From the NCBI GenBank assembly GCA_036924085.1, contig JAVGWX010000004.1:38290293-38354292 (forward strand): a stretch of 64,000 nt of DNA, read 5' to 3'. The position numbers and the translations under genes are program-made. The notes beneath the pieces are model-generated. The model had not been told where the DNA came from and searched no databases. It worked only from the letters and a program-made list of their open reading frames with translations. This DNA is from Ariolimax columbianus. Its lineage: Eukaryota; Mollusca; Gastropoda; Stylommatophora; Arionidae. This document shows, piece after piece, positions 21,548 through 34,600 of the stretch (position 1 is its first letter; each line of letters starts with the position of its first letter).

Positions 21548-21828
21548 TATGTGTTTGCCTCACTAGTTTCTACTGGCGGATGCGCGCCTATTCCACCCCA
21601 GACCGTAGTCAATTTGGGCGATATTAAGACGCATAAACCAGTGCTTGGATGCGTGTGTGAATCTGTTTGTACCTAACCTGGTGTTTCCGTGATGTTCCTC
21701 CCGTTGTTCCTCGCTTCTAATTATCCTTTCGTTATGTGTTTGCCTCACTAGTTTTTACTGGCGGAGGCGCGCCTATTCCACCCCAGACCGTAGTCAATTT
21801 GGGCGATATTAAGACGCATAAACCAGTG
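21548..21828 (+). repeat. Direct repeat: two 96-bp copies 185 bp apart
   Basis: 21548-21643 and 21733-21828 are almost identical (TATGTGTTTGCCTCACTAGT, GACCGTAGTCAATTTGGGCG, GACGCATAAACCAGTG). The layout fits 1.5 units of a 185-bp tandem or satellite repeat. Confidence 0.85.
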
Positions 21829-23230
21829 ACCCAAAGCTAATTGCTAGTGTTGTGGCCAGTGACCCAGAGCTGCGAAGACACTTCTCCACCTCCATGTAGT
21901 GATCCTGAATCTGAATAACAGGCTGCAACAGAGCAGACTGGCTAAGAAGGATGGATTGAAGAGGGAATTTCAGTTGCCATCTCCGCATAGAAGGTCAACT
22001 GCAATGGATCTCCAGTGTACACTATCTCTTGCCATAATGGTGCAATCTGACAGGCTTTTTCCAGTCCATCTGCTGATGTTATCCACCCCCTTATAACATT
22101 GTCTGCCTTTCATCCTACCCTCTAGTATGGTCTTCAACAAGCAGGTAGGTCTTGTTATATGACCAAAATAACGTAACTGTCTAACCCTGATTTCGGTCAT
22201 TAATTCTCTTTTCACCCCCAACTTTTTCAATACCTCCACGTTTGTTTTCTTCTCTTTCCAAGAAATGCAACCCAATCTTCTATATACCCACATTTCGAAG
22301 GCTTCAATACTCTTTTTCAACTTGTTATTCAGTGTCAATGTTTCTGCACCATAAAGTAGTGCAGAGTATACATAACACCTGACAATTCTCATTTTTCAAC
22401 ATCTGATTATCTGTTTGGATGTCAGTATGTGTCCTATGTTGTCGAATACCATCTTGGTCATACCGATTCTCTTTTTGATTTCTTTATGACAGCTGCCTTC
22501 TTCAGTTATTATAAGGCCTAGATAGGAGAAACTCTGTACCTGCTCCAGTAGTTGATCTTTTATTTTTATCTGCATACATGGTTTCTGGTCACTTTTGCCA
22601 ATTATCATAGTCTTTATTTTCTTTATGTCCAATCCAAACTCTTGACTTATTTTGCTGTCACAAGCTCCTGTAATTCTTGCTCACTTTTGCCATCAAAATT
22701 GTATCATCTGCATATCTAGGGTTTTTCATTGCCATTTCTCCAATAAAAAGACCTGGCATCCCCTCTAGCTGTTTGAATATTTGTTGTGTAGATATTAAAA
22801 AGACAAGGGGATAATACACATCCCTGTCTCACTCCTCTTTTAACATCTATACATAGATTTCTTGATTTTACTGTAGCAGTTTCCAGTACAGATTATCGAG
22901 CAGTCTTGTGTTTTTACCATCTAGATCTCTTTCTTTCACATGTTGGACTCTGTCAAAAGCCCTCTGATAGTCTATCAAGCAAATATAAATGTCCTTATGT
23001 ATTTCTATTTATTTCTCTGTCAGAGTTCTCAAACAGAAGAGGGAAGGCTAACCCAGTACCCAACAATGCCATGCTGAAGTCGTATGTGTCAGACCAAAAG
23101 GTGCAGATATTGCAGTCAAGCTGTAAACTATGACACAATGCATTCCGTTCTCCGGGCTACTTCCTGCTACTTGTAAAGCCCTTTTTAGGGCTTGGTAGCG
23201 AGAGATTGAGAACGAACGCAGAAGAAGGGA
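21829..23230 (+). mobile_element. SINE-A split in two by a LINE insertion
   Basis: The 5' part (21829-21967: CCTCCATGTAGTGATCC, AACAGGCTGCAACAGAGCAG) and 3' part (23036-23230: AAGGCTAACCCAGTACCC, TGCAGTCAAGCTGTAAACTA, GAACGCAGAAGAAGG) are complementary halves of one copy. The 10-bp sequence GAAGAGGGAA is repeated at the split (21958-21967 and 23036-23045). Confidence 0.8.
21968..23035 (-). pseudogene. LINE RT domain relic inserted in a SINE-A
   Basis: Reading on the - strand gives DYQRAFDRVQHVKE, an ADDTILMA catalytic box near 22705, a SFSYLGLIITEEGS block near 22510 and the thumb region YGAETLTLNNKLKKSIEAFE. This is a 5'-truncated APE-type LINE with scattered stops. It is flanked by GAAGAGGGAA, so it entered after the SINE-A. 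Neither an endonuclease nor a C-terminal finger remains. Confidence 0.8.
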
Positions 23231-23649
23231 TTGATAGCGGGAGCTTTAGAACAGATGACAAAGAAGAATAATAAGGTCAGTGTCTGAAGCAAGGTAGCCA
23301 AAAGCTATCCCTTTGTTCTGTAAATCTGTGTACGCAGAAGAAGAAGTTCTGTAAATGCATCTGGTCAACTCTTAGAAGGTGCCGCCGTCTTGTGTCTTCT
23401 CATTCCAAACCACATTTGACTATTAGTACCATGATTGTGGATCGTTTCCTTCTTATAACTCACTAGGCCTTTGAAAGGTGCAGCTCACGTGTGTCTAGTC
23501 TCTGAGTTTTTATGTTTACATTTAACTTGTCAAGCAGTATCAGACCTGAACTCTTGTCTTTGGCAGTGCGGGTAACCATTAAGCTGTCATTGTGTGAGAT
23601 CTTGCTATATGACATTTCCAACCGTCACCTCTAGGAGTTATGTCTTCTT
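23231..23649. other. Unassigned sequence
   Basis: No gene or recognised repeat, apart from a short CGCAGAAGAAGAAG string near 23335 that looks like a detached SINE/LINE tail. Confidence 0.3.
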
Positions 23650-23985
23650 CTTGGTTCATTCTCAATCTTACGCTATCAAGCTCTGAAAGGGCTTTGCAAG
23701 TAGCAGGATGTGGTCCAAAGAATGGAATGCGTTGTGTCGTAGTTTACAGCTTGACTGCGATATCTGCATGCACCTTTTGGTCCGACACATCAGACTTTGA
23801 CAGGCTTTTTTGAGTACCGGGTTAGCCTTCTCTCTTTGGTCTTGTCTCTTCTTAGCCAGTCTGCTATGTTGCAGCCTGTTATCCAGTATCACCGTGTAGA
23901 AGGGTCTTCACAGCTCTGGTTCGCTGGCCCTGACAATAAAAAACAGTCAGATCTGAGTCACTAACCACTGCAGCTCATCATCTTT
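23650..23985 (-). mobile_element. SINE-A copy
   Basis: Antisense GGTTCATTCTCAATCTTACG, GCAAGTAGCAGGATGTGGTC, GTAGTTTACAGCTTGACTGC and GCAGCCTGTTATCCAGTATC. The 5' end of the element, near 23985, is diverged. Confidence 0.8.
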
Positions 23986-24269
23986 ATCCAGGAGGTACGC
24001 CAACACCAAAATATACATATTATGTTCAAAATAGAATGATGTGTTCTCGGTGTTTGTACTTTCTATTACGTATTCTGTTCTTTTCTTAAAATAAATCAAA
24101 CCTAATACATTACAGAAAAGTGGGAAAGGATAGCTCAAAGAACCTTTTGTGGTATTATTAATTCTTCAAATTTCATTAAAAACAGCAAAATTACATGTGT
24201 AATCATATGTACTGTATCATACCCCAAAGCTTCCAACATTTCAATTTGTAAAATATTACTGGTACATAT

Positions 24270-27090
24270 ATTAGTCCTGGGGGAGGAACCTACCTTCTAC
24301 CAGGCGCATCAGTAGGGTTGCAGATTGCTGAAAGGCCTCCTAATTTGGAGGTTAGCTGAGAATAAATAAGCCACCGTGGACAAAAAGGGTCAGCAGGCAT
24401 GGAGGCTGTAAGGATGCAGCCCCTCCACCATTCAAAGACACAACAGGCTAATCACCTATTTGTCTTAAGAAATGATTACAAGTCAAAACATAGAGAAAAC
24501 TGAACTGATCTCAACGGAGATGAACAGGCGAGAAATATGGACCACGATTTATGGAGCATGGAATGTAAGAAGTATAAACGGAAAAGAACATGAACTAATA
24601 GAGGGGATGAAGAGAGCAAAATTTACAGTCCTGGCACCTACAGAAACAAAGAAAAAGGGACAGGGCGTTCTGGACCATGACGGCAACATGTTATACTACA
24701 GCGGAGTTCCCATGAGTGAACGAGCCAGGGCAGGGGTGGACTGTATAGTGGATAGTAATAACAAAGCAAACATTAAAGAATGGAAGTTCATTTCAGAATG
24801 ACTGATGGTTCAAAGTCTACAAGAGAAGGCTAGTAAAATGGATATCGTCACTGTGTATCCACCAAACGAAGATGAGAGCACTGACATAAAAGATGAATTT
24901 TATGAGCTCCTTCAAAGGACCTTTGACAAAATGAAATACTTCTCCTTGGAGACTTCAACGCAAGAGTTGGAAATTACTATACTAAATGGGACGGAGTGAT
25001 CGGTAGGTATGGAGAAGATGTCTTAAATGACAATGGAAAACGACTGCTGAAATTCTGCAAAGAACAAAACTTTGTTATTACAAATACAAGGTTTTCACAG
25101 AAGCGTATCCATGCTGACACAAGATGCGAGCCGGCAAGAAAATGAAAGATCAATAATTGACCAAGCAATAGTGAGGAAAACTGATTTCAAGCACGTGAAG
25201 GATGCTAAAGTGTTCAGAGGACCAGAGATAGGAAGTGACCACTACCTAGTTAAAATAAAGAGACAAATTGAAAAAAGTTATCCAGCCAGGCAACACCCAT
25301 CAACAAGCAAGAAACAATAACACACAAGGAGAAAATAAAATTAAGGCTTACAAACTAAGAGAACCAGATGTTAAGAGAAGATACCAAGGGCTCATAACAA
25401 CAGCAATATGAAGGATAGAGGAATCTGAAGAAGATATGGAAATGCTCTGAGTAAAATTCTAAGACATCCTCAAAGAGGCTGCAGAGAAAGGTGGAAGAGA
25501 AAAAGTACACCTAGGTGGACAGAAGAAGTGAAAAGAATAATGCGAGAAAAGAAAAAGGCATGGAAGCAATAACTAGGGGCTAGGAATACAGAAGAACAAA
25601 CAAAGAAATATAAAGAATATGTAATGTTTAGAACAGAAGGAAAGAAGACTGTACTCAAGGTCAAACAGAAATCTGGGGAAGAATTTAGAGAGAAACGAAA
25701 ATAATGCTGAAGAAAACCAGAAACTATTCTACAGAACCCTAAAGAACATGAGGAAGGAAAAGGAATGCCCCCTTAAATTTGTTAAACATAAACAAGGTGT
25801 GCTGTTGACTGCCCCAGAAGAGGTAATGAACAGATGGAAAGAATATTTCTCAGATCTCCTTGGAGTGGAGGAAAATCAAACTCTGGAAGTAACAGTCCCA
25901 ATTCAAGAGGGAGCCATGGAGGGGAACGATAATATCCCAATGGAAACTGGTACTGAATACGATTGCAACAAAGGAAAGTGATTGTGTGTGGAGACTTCAA
26001 TAGCCACTCACAGAGCTGGGGCTATGATCAAATGGATAAGAGGGGTGAGGAGCTAGAAAACTGGCAGGATGACAATGGACTTATCTTGATTAACCACCCA
26101 ACAGACCCACCAACCTTCTACTCGAGATCATGGCACACCACTTCTACACCAGATTTGGCATTCCACTCACCATGCATGGAATGGAACATTACATGCATTG
26201 TCGGGAAACAACTTGGAGGTAGTGACCACAGACCAGTATTTCTAACTATTGAAAATGAATATGTCAAGGAAAGTAGTACCCTACCTCGGTGGAATTACAG
26301 GAAGGCAGACTGGTGAATGTACCAGCATCGGTCTAGTGTGCTGACTAGAAATCTAACAACAGATTAAGACATAAATAAGGTAGTAAAGAATGGTGGAGCG
26401 GGAGTGTTCATAGAATGGAGATGCATCTCTGGTTTTTGGATTTGGAGAAAGCATTTGATAAAAGCCCTTGAGACAAACTCTGGGAGTGCCTGACTTCAGA
26501 TATCTAGGAGTGGTAATAGACAGCAGGGAAGAAATCAAAGAAGCATTAACTGCATGAAGGGCAGCAGCTGGTAGACTTTTCCATGCAATAAACAGAGGAT
26601 TCCTCAGTAAAAGAGAAATAAGCAGGAAAACAAAGATGGATGTATACCGCTCGACATATGTGCCTGTTCTGACATACGGATGTGAGTCATTGGCAATGAC
26701 CACAGCCCAAGAAAGACAACTACAAACTTCAGAAATGAGGTACCTAAGAAAGGCGGTTCAAGTGACGAGAAGGGACAAGATCCGTAATCAGACAATATGT
26801 AGCAATCTCGAAGTCTAACCCTTGCAGACACGAGTGGAGCAGTCCCAACTACAATGGTTTGGCCATGTCTGTAGAATGGAAGAAGATCGGATACAAAGGC
26901 GATCATGGGAGATAAAAAGTAAAGGATGCAGACTCCCAGGACGTCCCAAAGTAGGTTTGGAAGACAACACATGACAGTCCCTACGTGACAAAGGGCTGGA
27001 TTAGAAAGAAGGATTAAAAAGATGGTGGATAGAACAGTATGGCGTTCTCTCTGGCAAACATCTACACCTGATGGTAGAAGAGGGGCGACT
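24270..27090 (+). pseudogene. LINE (APE endonuclease + RT), decayed, with an inserted LINE-I-type fragment
   Basis: The endonuclease begins near 24540 (YGAWNVRSINGKEHELIEGM) and continues to GSDHYLVKIK at 25230, with several frameshifts. The RT part resumes at about 26435 with LDLEKAFDKSP. It continues with YRSTYVPVLTYGCESLAMT (26640), EMRYLRKAVQVTRRDKIR, and an end similar to 20820-21115. The RT active-site region is missing. A different LINE is inserted at 25970-26434. The element is inactive. Confidence 0.75.
25970..26434 (+). pseudogene. LINE-I-type fragment: endonuclease end joined to RNase H start
   Basis: VIVCGDFNSHSQSWGY, WHTTSTPDLAF and GGSDHRPVFLTI are the second half of an APE endonuclease of a different LINE type. 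After a short linker (DINKVVKN) the frame reads NGGAGVFIEW, the start of an RNase H domain. The whole RT between them is absent, so this copy has a large internal deletion. Confidence 0.65.
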
Positions 27091-27704
27091 AAGTAAGATA
27101 TATATTGATGTTTGTCTAGTTTGTCCATTCTCTGTATGTTGATTTGCTGAGTAAGTGTGCTTTTATGTATAAGTTTTTACAGCATTTTGTTTGAAAGATT
27201 TGCCAAAATTCAAATTTCATGAAGTTCATATTACCAGGCGAAAGTAGTTTTTCCAGACAAAATATTTTCATCTGAAAATTAAAGAAAAACAATACAAGTA
27301 AAAATTAAATCCGTAAAAAATTATGTGTGACTATGGGTTTAAAATAGCAAATTATTATCAGTGCTTTTTCACTCCAGTAGGAGCATGGACCACCACTACA
27401 GTTGTCCTCTTTGTGGATCTTCTTCTTTTGTCTTACTGGCCTTATGATGACACAGAAATGAAATATGTACAGACTTCTGGTTTCACAGACTTCTGGTTTG
27501 CATTAGGTGAGAGGTGTGTGCTGTTCATATGTTGAACTTTTGGAGTGTTTGATCCCCTCTATTCATTGTTGCAGACATCGGAGTCGACATCTTGCTTTTG
27601 GCACTGAAACCTCCATGTTGTATGATTTCAATGCACGTTGATCAAATTTCCATACCACTTTATTTTATGTGCTTCAATATACAATAATCAAATATTTTTC
27701 CTTT

Positions 27705-28037
27705 TCCTCGTTCGTACTGCTGCTTCAAAGCCCCAAAAAGAGCTTTGCAATTAGCCAGATGTAGTCCGGAGAACAGAATGCATTGTGTCATAGCTTGCAG
27801 ATTGAATGCGATATTTGCAACTTTCAATCCGACTTCAACAAGCATGTTTTTAGGTACTGAGTTAGCCTTCTCTTTTCAATCCTTTCTCCTTAGACAGTCA
27901 GCTCTGTTGCAACCTGTTATCCAGGATCACCACGTGGAGGTGGAGAAGGCACTTAGCAGCTCTTGTTTTTCTGCCCCTCATGCTAGCAGTCAGCTTTGAG
28001 CTGCAGCTCATGTACTGCTCAGCATCTTGATCCCTAG
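27705..28037 (-). mobile_element. SINE-A copy
   Basis: Antisense CTCGTTCGTACTGCTGC, GAGCTTTGCAATTAGCCAGA, CAACCTGTTATCCAGGATCA and GCTCAGCATCTTGATCCCT. Confidence 0.82.
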
Positions 28038-28455
28038 TAATTAAATGATGTAGTTCCCACCATTTTCCTCAATGTGTTGTTGTAAATTTTTTTGCGAATT
28101 CTTTTTCCTGCTGTACTTCATACACACCGCATCTCACAGGTCTCGATCTTACGTTTGTACTTATCTAATAGACCTCAAGTTTGACACTGATAACATAACG
28201 TAGAGATGATCAGCGTGTTTACCAGACATATTGACACTTGCGTGTATTAGTATCGATGCCAGATAACAGTGCATATTGTTTACCTTTTGAATTCTATTTT
28301 TTTATGTTTCTGTCTAGTCCGCAGTCATCGATGAAGACACTTCCCAGGAACGTAAACCCCCATACCTGCTTCAGTGTTTTGTGGATGCTGTAACAAATAA
28401 ATTATTTGCTTTTTCAATGGTGATTTGACATCATGAAGTTTCCTGTCCCATGTAC

Positions 28456-28999
28456 TTCTTCTTCTTCTTCTTCGTACGCAGTCAGACAGTAACCATTATT
28501 TTTTCGAAAAAAGCGGTGGTCATCCTGAGGCTGTTGACACTGCCATAGAGCTTGTCTTGTGGTTCCACTGGTGATGGCCACATCTGCTCTCTCTGATCCT
28601 CGTATGTCGGGCAGTTCTGCAGCAGATGTTCAGCGGTCATTTTCCCGGTACCACACGGGCATTCGTTGGTTCCACCTATCTTCAATTTGTTGAATAGGTG
28701 GTACCTCAGTCTATTGTGGCCAGTGCGAAGTCTGAAGACAACGACCTGCTCTCTTCTGTTCAACTGGTAATATGCATCGTTTTTGGTGTAACCAGTATGT
28801 TCGGTTTCCCATTTGGTCATGTATCTGGCTTTAATAAGCCGTTTTGACTCTTCGTACGTCATACTAGTATCTGTTTGTGGTAGTCTTGCGCCTTCTTTTG
28901 CCAGTCTGTCTGCCTCCTCGTTGCCTTGGATGTTGCAGTGTGATGGGATTCACTGTACCACTACCCTTTTTGGTGCGGACTGCTGGCATAGTTGACAGA
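28456..28999 (-). mobile_element. LINE-I insertion, 544 bp, 5'-truncated
   Basis: It encodes (- strand) the RNase H end (AGG ends of the SAPKRVVV... region, ADRLAKEGA), [38 protein letters not shown] and [17 protein letters not shown], and ends CTGCGTACG(AAG)n. A perfect 11-bp duplication GTCCCATGTAC lies at 28445-28455 and 29000-29010. Very close to the intact copy at 60739. Confidence 0.93.
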
Positions 29000-29290
29000 G
29001 TCCCATGTACAATCCTCCTGAGTTACAATTTCTGACATACAAAGTGGGCTGCACTTCACATGGTTCTTACAAATGTTTACCTATGTCTGAGTACTTGTCT
29101 CTGACAACAAAAGGATCAGGTCCGCACACTAGTTGCCTAACCTGTTGTAAATTAGTACCTGATTTACAATTAGGGAATTAAGCAACAAGGAAGGGAACTT
29201 GTGACGCCTACCTTCCAAAAGCTGAGACGTTGTTCAATGAAGATGTAAATATTTTTTCAGCACCAGCAGCAATGTCTGCTATGAATGATT

Positions 29291-29575
29291 TGGGGCTAAA
29301 GATGCAGCAGTCAATGAGCCGACAACAGTCAGTGACTGATAGCTGCCTCCACGTACCAGGATCAGTGACCATAGCTGACTAAGATCATATTCCGTCTCCA
29401 AGTAGTGGTCTTGGAAACAGACTGTAGCCATGAAGTCTGGTTAATAGATTACGTATCAAAGAGGGAAGGCAAACTTGACCCCAAAAATTATGTGCTGAAA
29501 TTCGATGCGTCATGCTGACAAGTGCAGATATCGCAGTCTAGCTGTAAACTACGACACACTGTTACAAAAACATTA
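29291..29575 (+). mobile_element. SINE-A, old diverged copy
   Basis: GATGCAGCAGTCAATGAGCC, CTCCAAGTAGTGGTCTTGGA and GCTGTAAACTACGACACAC. Confidence 0.62.
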
Positions 29576-29769
29576 ACAGGACAAATGCCAAATAAGAAGA
29601 AATTAAGAATTATTTAATTTCTATTCAGTTCTATCTTTCCTTGCCAGCAAATAATGAGATGAACAGGCCAAACATTTCTTAGCATTAGTAACTATGAAAG
29701 CTTGAATTTTGTGCACTGACAGCCATTTTTCTGATCTCAGTTAAAAAAATCAGATCTAATGTTACTCTA

Positions 29770-30330
29770 GAAAATGAAAGTATTGCCCCAAGTATCTAAT
29801 ATCTTGATGCCCTTATCAGCAACAATGGAGTCTGACAAACAAGGAATCATGAGTAGAATGACTATGGCAATGCAGAAGTTAAATAAAATAAGAAACATAT
29901 GACAGAACAAGAACAGAACAACAAAAATTCCAAGGACAAGCATGTTCCCAATGGCAACATACGAAGTTGAAACATAGGACATCACACAAACACTATAGAA
30001 GAAAATGTAATATTTGGAGCTAAAATGCTACAGGAAAGTTCTCAGAATTCCATGGATAGCAAACAAGAAAACACAGATGTCCTAAAAGAGCTGGGCATAT
30101 ATCAAAATTGGTTGGTTAACAGTATTACATCTTGGAAACAAAAATACTTAGGCCACATCAGATACCACAATGGCCTGGAAGGTGGGTGGGTACCTGGAAA
30201 ATGAGACAGAGGTAAACGATCGAAGATTGACACATGACATCAAAGATCTTCTAAAGATGGTGGTGAACTAGCTAAAGATTGAGTCTTTTAGGACACTTGT
30301 GATGAGAGCGACATACATGATAATGAGATA
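29770..30330 (+). pseudogene. LINE relic, RT C-terminal region
   Basis: Degraded frames read YLISX-LISNNG-like, IRNIX, CYRKVLRIPWIAN and YLGHIRYHNGLE-like strings, the typical thumb/C-terminal region of RTE-type LINEs. Stops and frameshifts are abundant. Confidence 0.5.
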
Positions 30331-31674
30331 AAAAGTTGTGTAACACAAAACAAAAATAAAGTCAAGTATGTAAGAACAAATTCACATTTAATGTTACAAT
30401 CCAAACTTGTTAGCATTTATAATTTATATTTAATGAAAATATAAAAAAAAGGGGATGCAATTCACTCACAAATTACATATTAATCAACACATACATATGT
30501 ATAAGATACACATATTTATAATATATGTGCATTCCTCCATGTCTCTGTAACAGTCCACATCTTGCTGCAACTAAATACTTAATAACTGTTAGATATATAG
30601 AGCTAGCAAAGGAAAACATTTGTATATTTGTATTAATAAATAACAACAGCAGGTTAATTTGTACTTGCCTCCCTTATTTGTTTTTCCTCTTAAATTTATG
30701 TGCTTAATTTATTGTTTTTGTTTCATAATATGTGCACAGCATCTATGCTTATATTATTTTCTTTTAAATTTCAAGACATATATTCATTTACCAGTTAATC
30801 GGTTTAACCCACAAAATGTGCATATGCAATTGTTGAAAATTAAACAACAACAAAAAAAAAGACACGACAGACACAAAGTAGGTATCAAGCAAAAGATGAG
30901 CTCATCTTGCAATTGAAGCCTGGACTATCATAACAGAGATGTCACGAAAAGACCCCTTTTGAGCAAAGAAGTCAAATGCTCATATATGTGAACACCATTT
31001 ATTTATGATTGTTTATTTAAAGAAACATACAACTATATGCTCTTTCTGTCCTCATTGCAACCATAAAGCAGATCTGTTTGAGAATAATTACAGCATATCA
31101 ATATCAGTTAAATAAAGAACTACCTACCTAATAAACAGCTTGAAACATATACATGTTCTGGATAACCCCCTGATCCATGGTTTTATTTATTGCATGGTAC
31201 ATTATGAAATTAGTTTTTAGTAGCTTGCATGTAGTCACAGAAAACTATGTATTAGGATCCTATAGCTATTATGTCAGTAGCTTATGTTTTTCCTTCAGAT
31301 GAATCTATCAGAACTGTTACATATGTAATATTCTGCAACTATATGAAAGTGCTGTTTAGACTGTCAAAGACAGGATTGCATAGTACATGACTACTTTTAT
31401 TTCAATCCCCTCACATTTAATAATCAGCTATAATCACTATCCTGAACCAAAAAGGTTGGTATAGCAAGCACACTAAAAGAATGCATTATCAACATATTCT
31501 ACAACTGAAGCACCCTATCTTCCAGAATATTATGACTAAATCTATAAACTGAAAGCAAACGGAATAACAGGAAAAAAACAACCAAATTACAGTTTTCTAA
31601 TATCCAACAGTAACAAAACAATTCTCCAAATTTTCACTGAAAAAAAACTATGCTAAATGAACAAAGGAAGAACG
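30331..31674. other. AT-rich sequence downstream of NDUFV3
   Basis: No repeat family or coding signal recognised. On the - strand (3' side of NDUFV3) the poly(A) signal AATAAA is available as TTTATT at 31396-31401 and 31182-31187, so part of this is probably NDUFV3 3' UTR. Confidence 0.4.
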
Positions 31675-34600
31675 CTATTGTGCCTTTCCGCCTGAATTGG
31701 GCTGTGGTTGTCTATGGGACTTCATCTCGTTCTCGATATCATAGAAACTGTAAGGGTTGAAGTTGTAATAGGTCTCTCCAGCTTTGTACATGTCTCCCTT
31801 TTCAACAACTGTGGGCTTTGTTTTAGGTCCTAAGAATTTAAAGTCAATAAGAATATGATTAAATTTAAAGTGATAAACAATATCATATGGGCTTTTACAG
31901 ATGCATACAATGGTTTCAATATATTGGTCAAGTTTGGACAATGAATCTGTTGTTTCTGGTAAGTTAATTCCTTAACTAATGACTAATGAGGTTATATGTT
32001 AGCTAATAAGTTTTAAAAAAAAATTAACTTTAAAAACAAATAGTTGGAAGCTGCAGCAAGATTTATTTATCTTCTGGTGATATAAAAGGGAGACCCAAGG
32101 AAACACTCAGATGAACAATCATCCGAGAGGGCTCAAGTATGGGCCTCAGCACCATACAAGATCTAAAAACAGTGGCGTCACACCGTTCCAACTGGAGATC
32201 ATTTGTTTCTGCCTTATGCGCCGTATTTGGCGCTCAAAGAACATAGATAGATAGATATTAAAATACTAAAAGATAATTTTAGGAATTCTATGAGAATGAA
32301 TATGCCAATAGAATACTTCAAATGAAAGGCCAAATTGTTGTAGATGATCATGTCTTTCTTACTAACTTAAAATCCTTAATGCTGTTTATCAGGTTTTTTA
32401 CTTTTCTTCACAGAACGTTAATGTCCGAATCTACTTTATCTGTTCGTCTATACCAATTTTTTTTTTCTATCAGTTTTACAAGTTGTCCATGTTTGTTTTT
32501 TATTATTTTCTTCTGCTCACAACACTTATAAAAATGTTCACTTCTACATGCAGGCATAATTAACCATTTCTTTCTAAATTGACCTCTTTTAGGATAGTCT
32601 GAGTCAGTTATGAGACACACTCTTCTATGTTATCTAAATTTGACTTTCAATTTTCTGGAAATTTCAGATTTCAACCTTTTAAGCATTGTATTATTTGCCC
32701 CATTATATAATTTTTTTAAAATAAGTATTTAATATTTATTTTTTTAAACACAAAATTTATCTTGAAATCTCTAGATGGAGACCAGCGACTTGGTATAGCT
32801 TCAGTTGCATAAAGCCAAAAGAACACACTTTGAATCCAAGGATCATTTTAGCCATAATTTTACGGCTGTGAAGTAGATGCTAAGAAGCTCAGTCACTCAG
32901 AGGGCTATGGAACGATGTGTACTAAGGGATTAGATCTGATATGAATAAATTCAACATTTAAATTCAAGGATGTCACATTATTATGCAAATATAGATGGGC
33001 TGGGCATAAACATATCAGACAACAGATGGAAATGGAGAATTACTTTTTGGTGACCTTTATATGTTTAAACATGTCCAATGGACCACCCACAAATATGGTG
33101 GCAGGATAGTTTGATAAAAAAAACCTAGCTCTTCATTGGTATAGCACAGCAAAGAAATGGGACACATACAAAGTGTTGTTGACTCCTTCGCATTTAGTAT
33201 ACTTGCAGAATGAATTGACGCCAAGGATAATGTGAATGTGTTATTTGATATTATACAATTGGCTATATGCAACACTGAAAAGCTTGCCACCAACTTCCAC
33301 TGCCAAAAGACTTACACAAGAGACTTCATTCTTCCAATAATACTTTTTGTTTATTAAAAAAATGAAATTAGATTATGCTTTTCAATGGGAATGTAACAGA
33401 AAATGGAGACGTAAGAATCTGCTCAGTATAAAAAAAATAATGCACTAGTAAAAATCACAGTGACAACTTCAGAGCTGAGACAGAAGTCTTTCAAATTGTA
33501 GCATAAGTCCTGATGATAAATGATAACACATTGCAACATATAAGTCATGACAGATTGATGTCAGTAGTTGCAGCAATAAGTGGGAAAATATAGAGTTTTA
33601 AGAGCATTTTGATACAGTGGATCTCATCTCAATGCAACATCCATGAAAATATAGATACTAAGAGATTGTCAAAGGAAAGTGGAAAGCTACTTCAACTTGG
33701 TACAAAGGAAAATTACGAAGAAGTCAAATATTTGTCAGGAATAGATAAAGAAACACATGGAAGCAGAGCAGCCACACCACCAAAACAATAATGCATGTTA
33801 CCAGAGGTACCAAAGATGAATGAGTTCAGATAAGCCAGCTAGTGTCAGTGAATCATAGTTGACCAAGACACTATTCTACCTCCAAGTGGCAGCCCTGGAA
33901 ACAGGCTGCATCCATGCAGTCTGGCTAAGAGAATAGGGATCAAAGAAGGGAGGCAAACTCAGTTCCAAATGTGGCATGCTGAAATCGGATGTGTCGGGCT
34001 GAAGGGCGCAGCTTCGGTGCAAACCAAAATGCTCTCCAAAAGAAAGGAGCAGCATGCGACATGATCGATGGCAAACTTAAAGTCAAGAGAAGGGTAGTGC
34101 TACAGTGGATACCATCACACTGTGGCATACCAGGAAATGAGACAGCAGACAGGTTGGCAAAGGAGGGAGCAACACAAGAACAAAACAAACAAACAATCAT
34201 CTTCCAAGAAAAGAAGACACTTATCCAAGCCATAAAGAAAGTTGACCAAACAAAGGACAACCATCACTGTCTTGATCGAGCAGAACAAGTGATTCTGTTC
34301 TGCTTGAGAATGCAACATAACAGATTCAATAGCCACTTACACTGGCTAAAATTGGCTCCATCGCCAATGTGTATTGCGGGCAGGCAGCACAGACATTCGA
34401 ATATATCCTGCAAGACTGTTATATGCTTTAGTAATTGTGTACTGAGCACTGGCCCATGAAAACAAATATCCATACAAAGCTATTTAGAAGCCTTGAAGAA
34501 CTCTCCATGCAACAACCTTTATTCAGAAAACTGGACTTTACAACAACAACAACAAAAAGCACTGTGAACAAGAACGAAGAGTAGATTTCAAGTGAGAAAT

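Noticed and set aside
26604..27128. 174-aa - strand ORF
   Set aside because: Antisense shadow of a LINE RT C-terminal region on the + strand.
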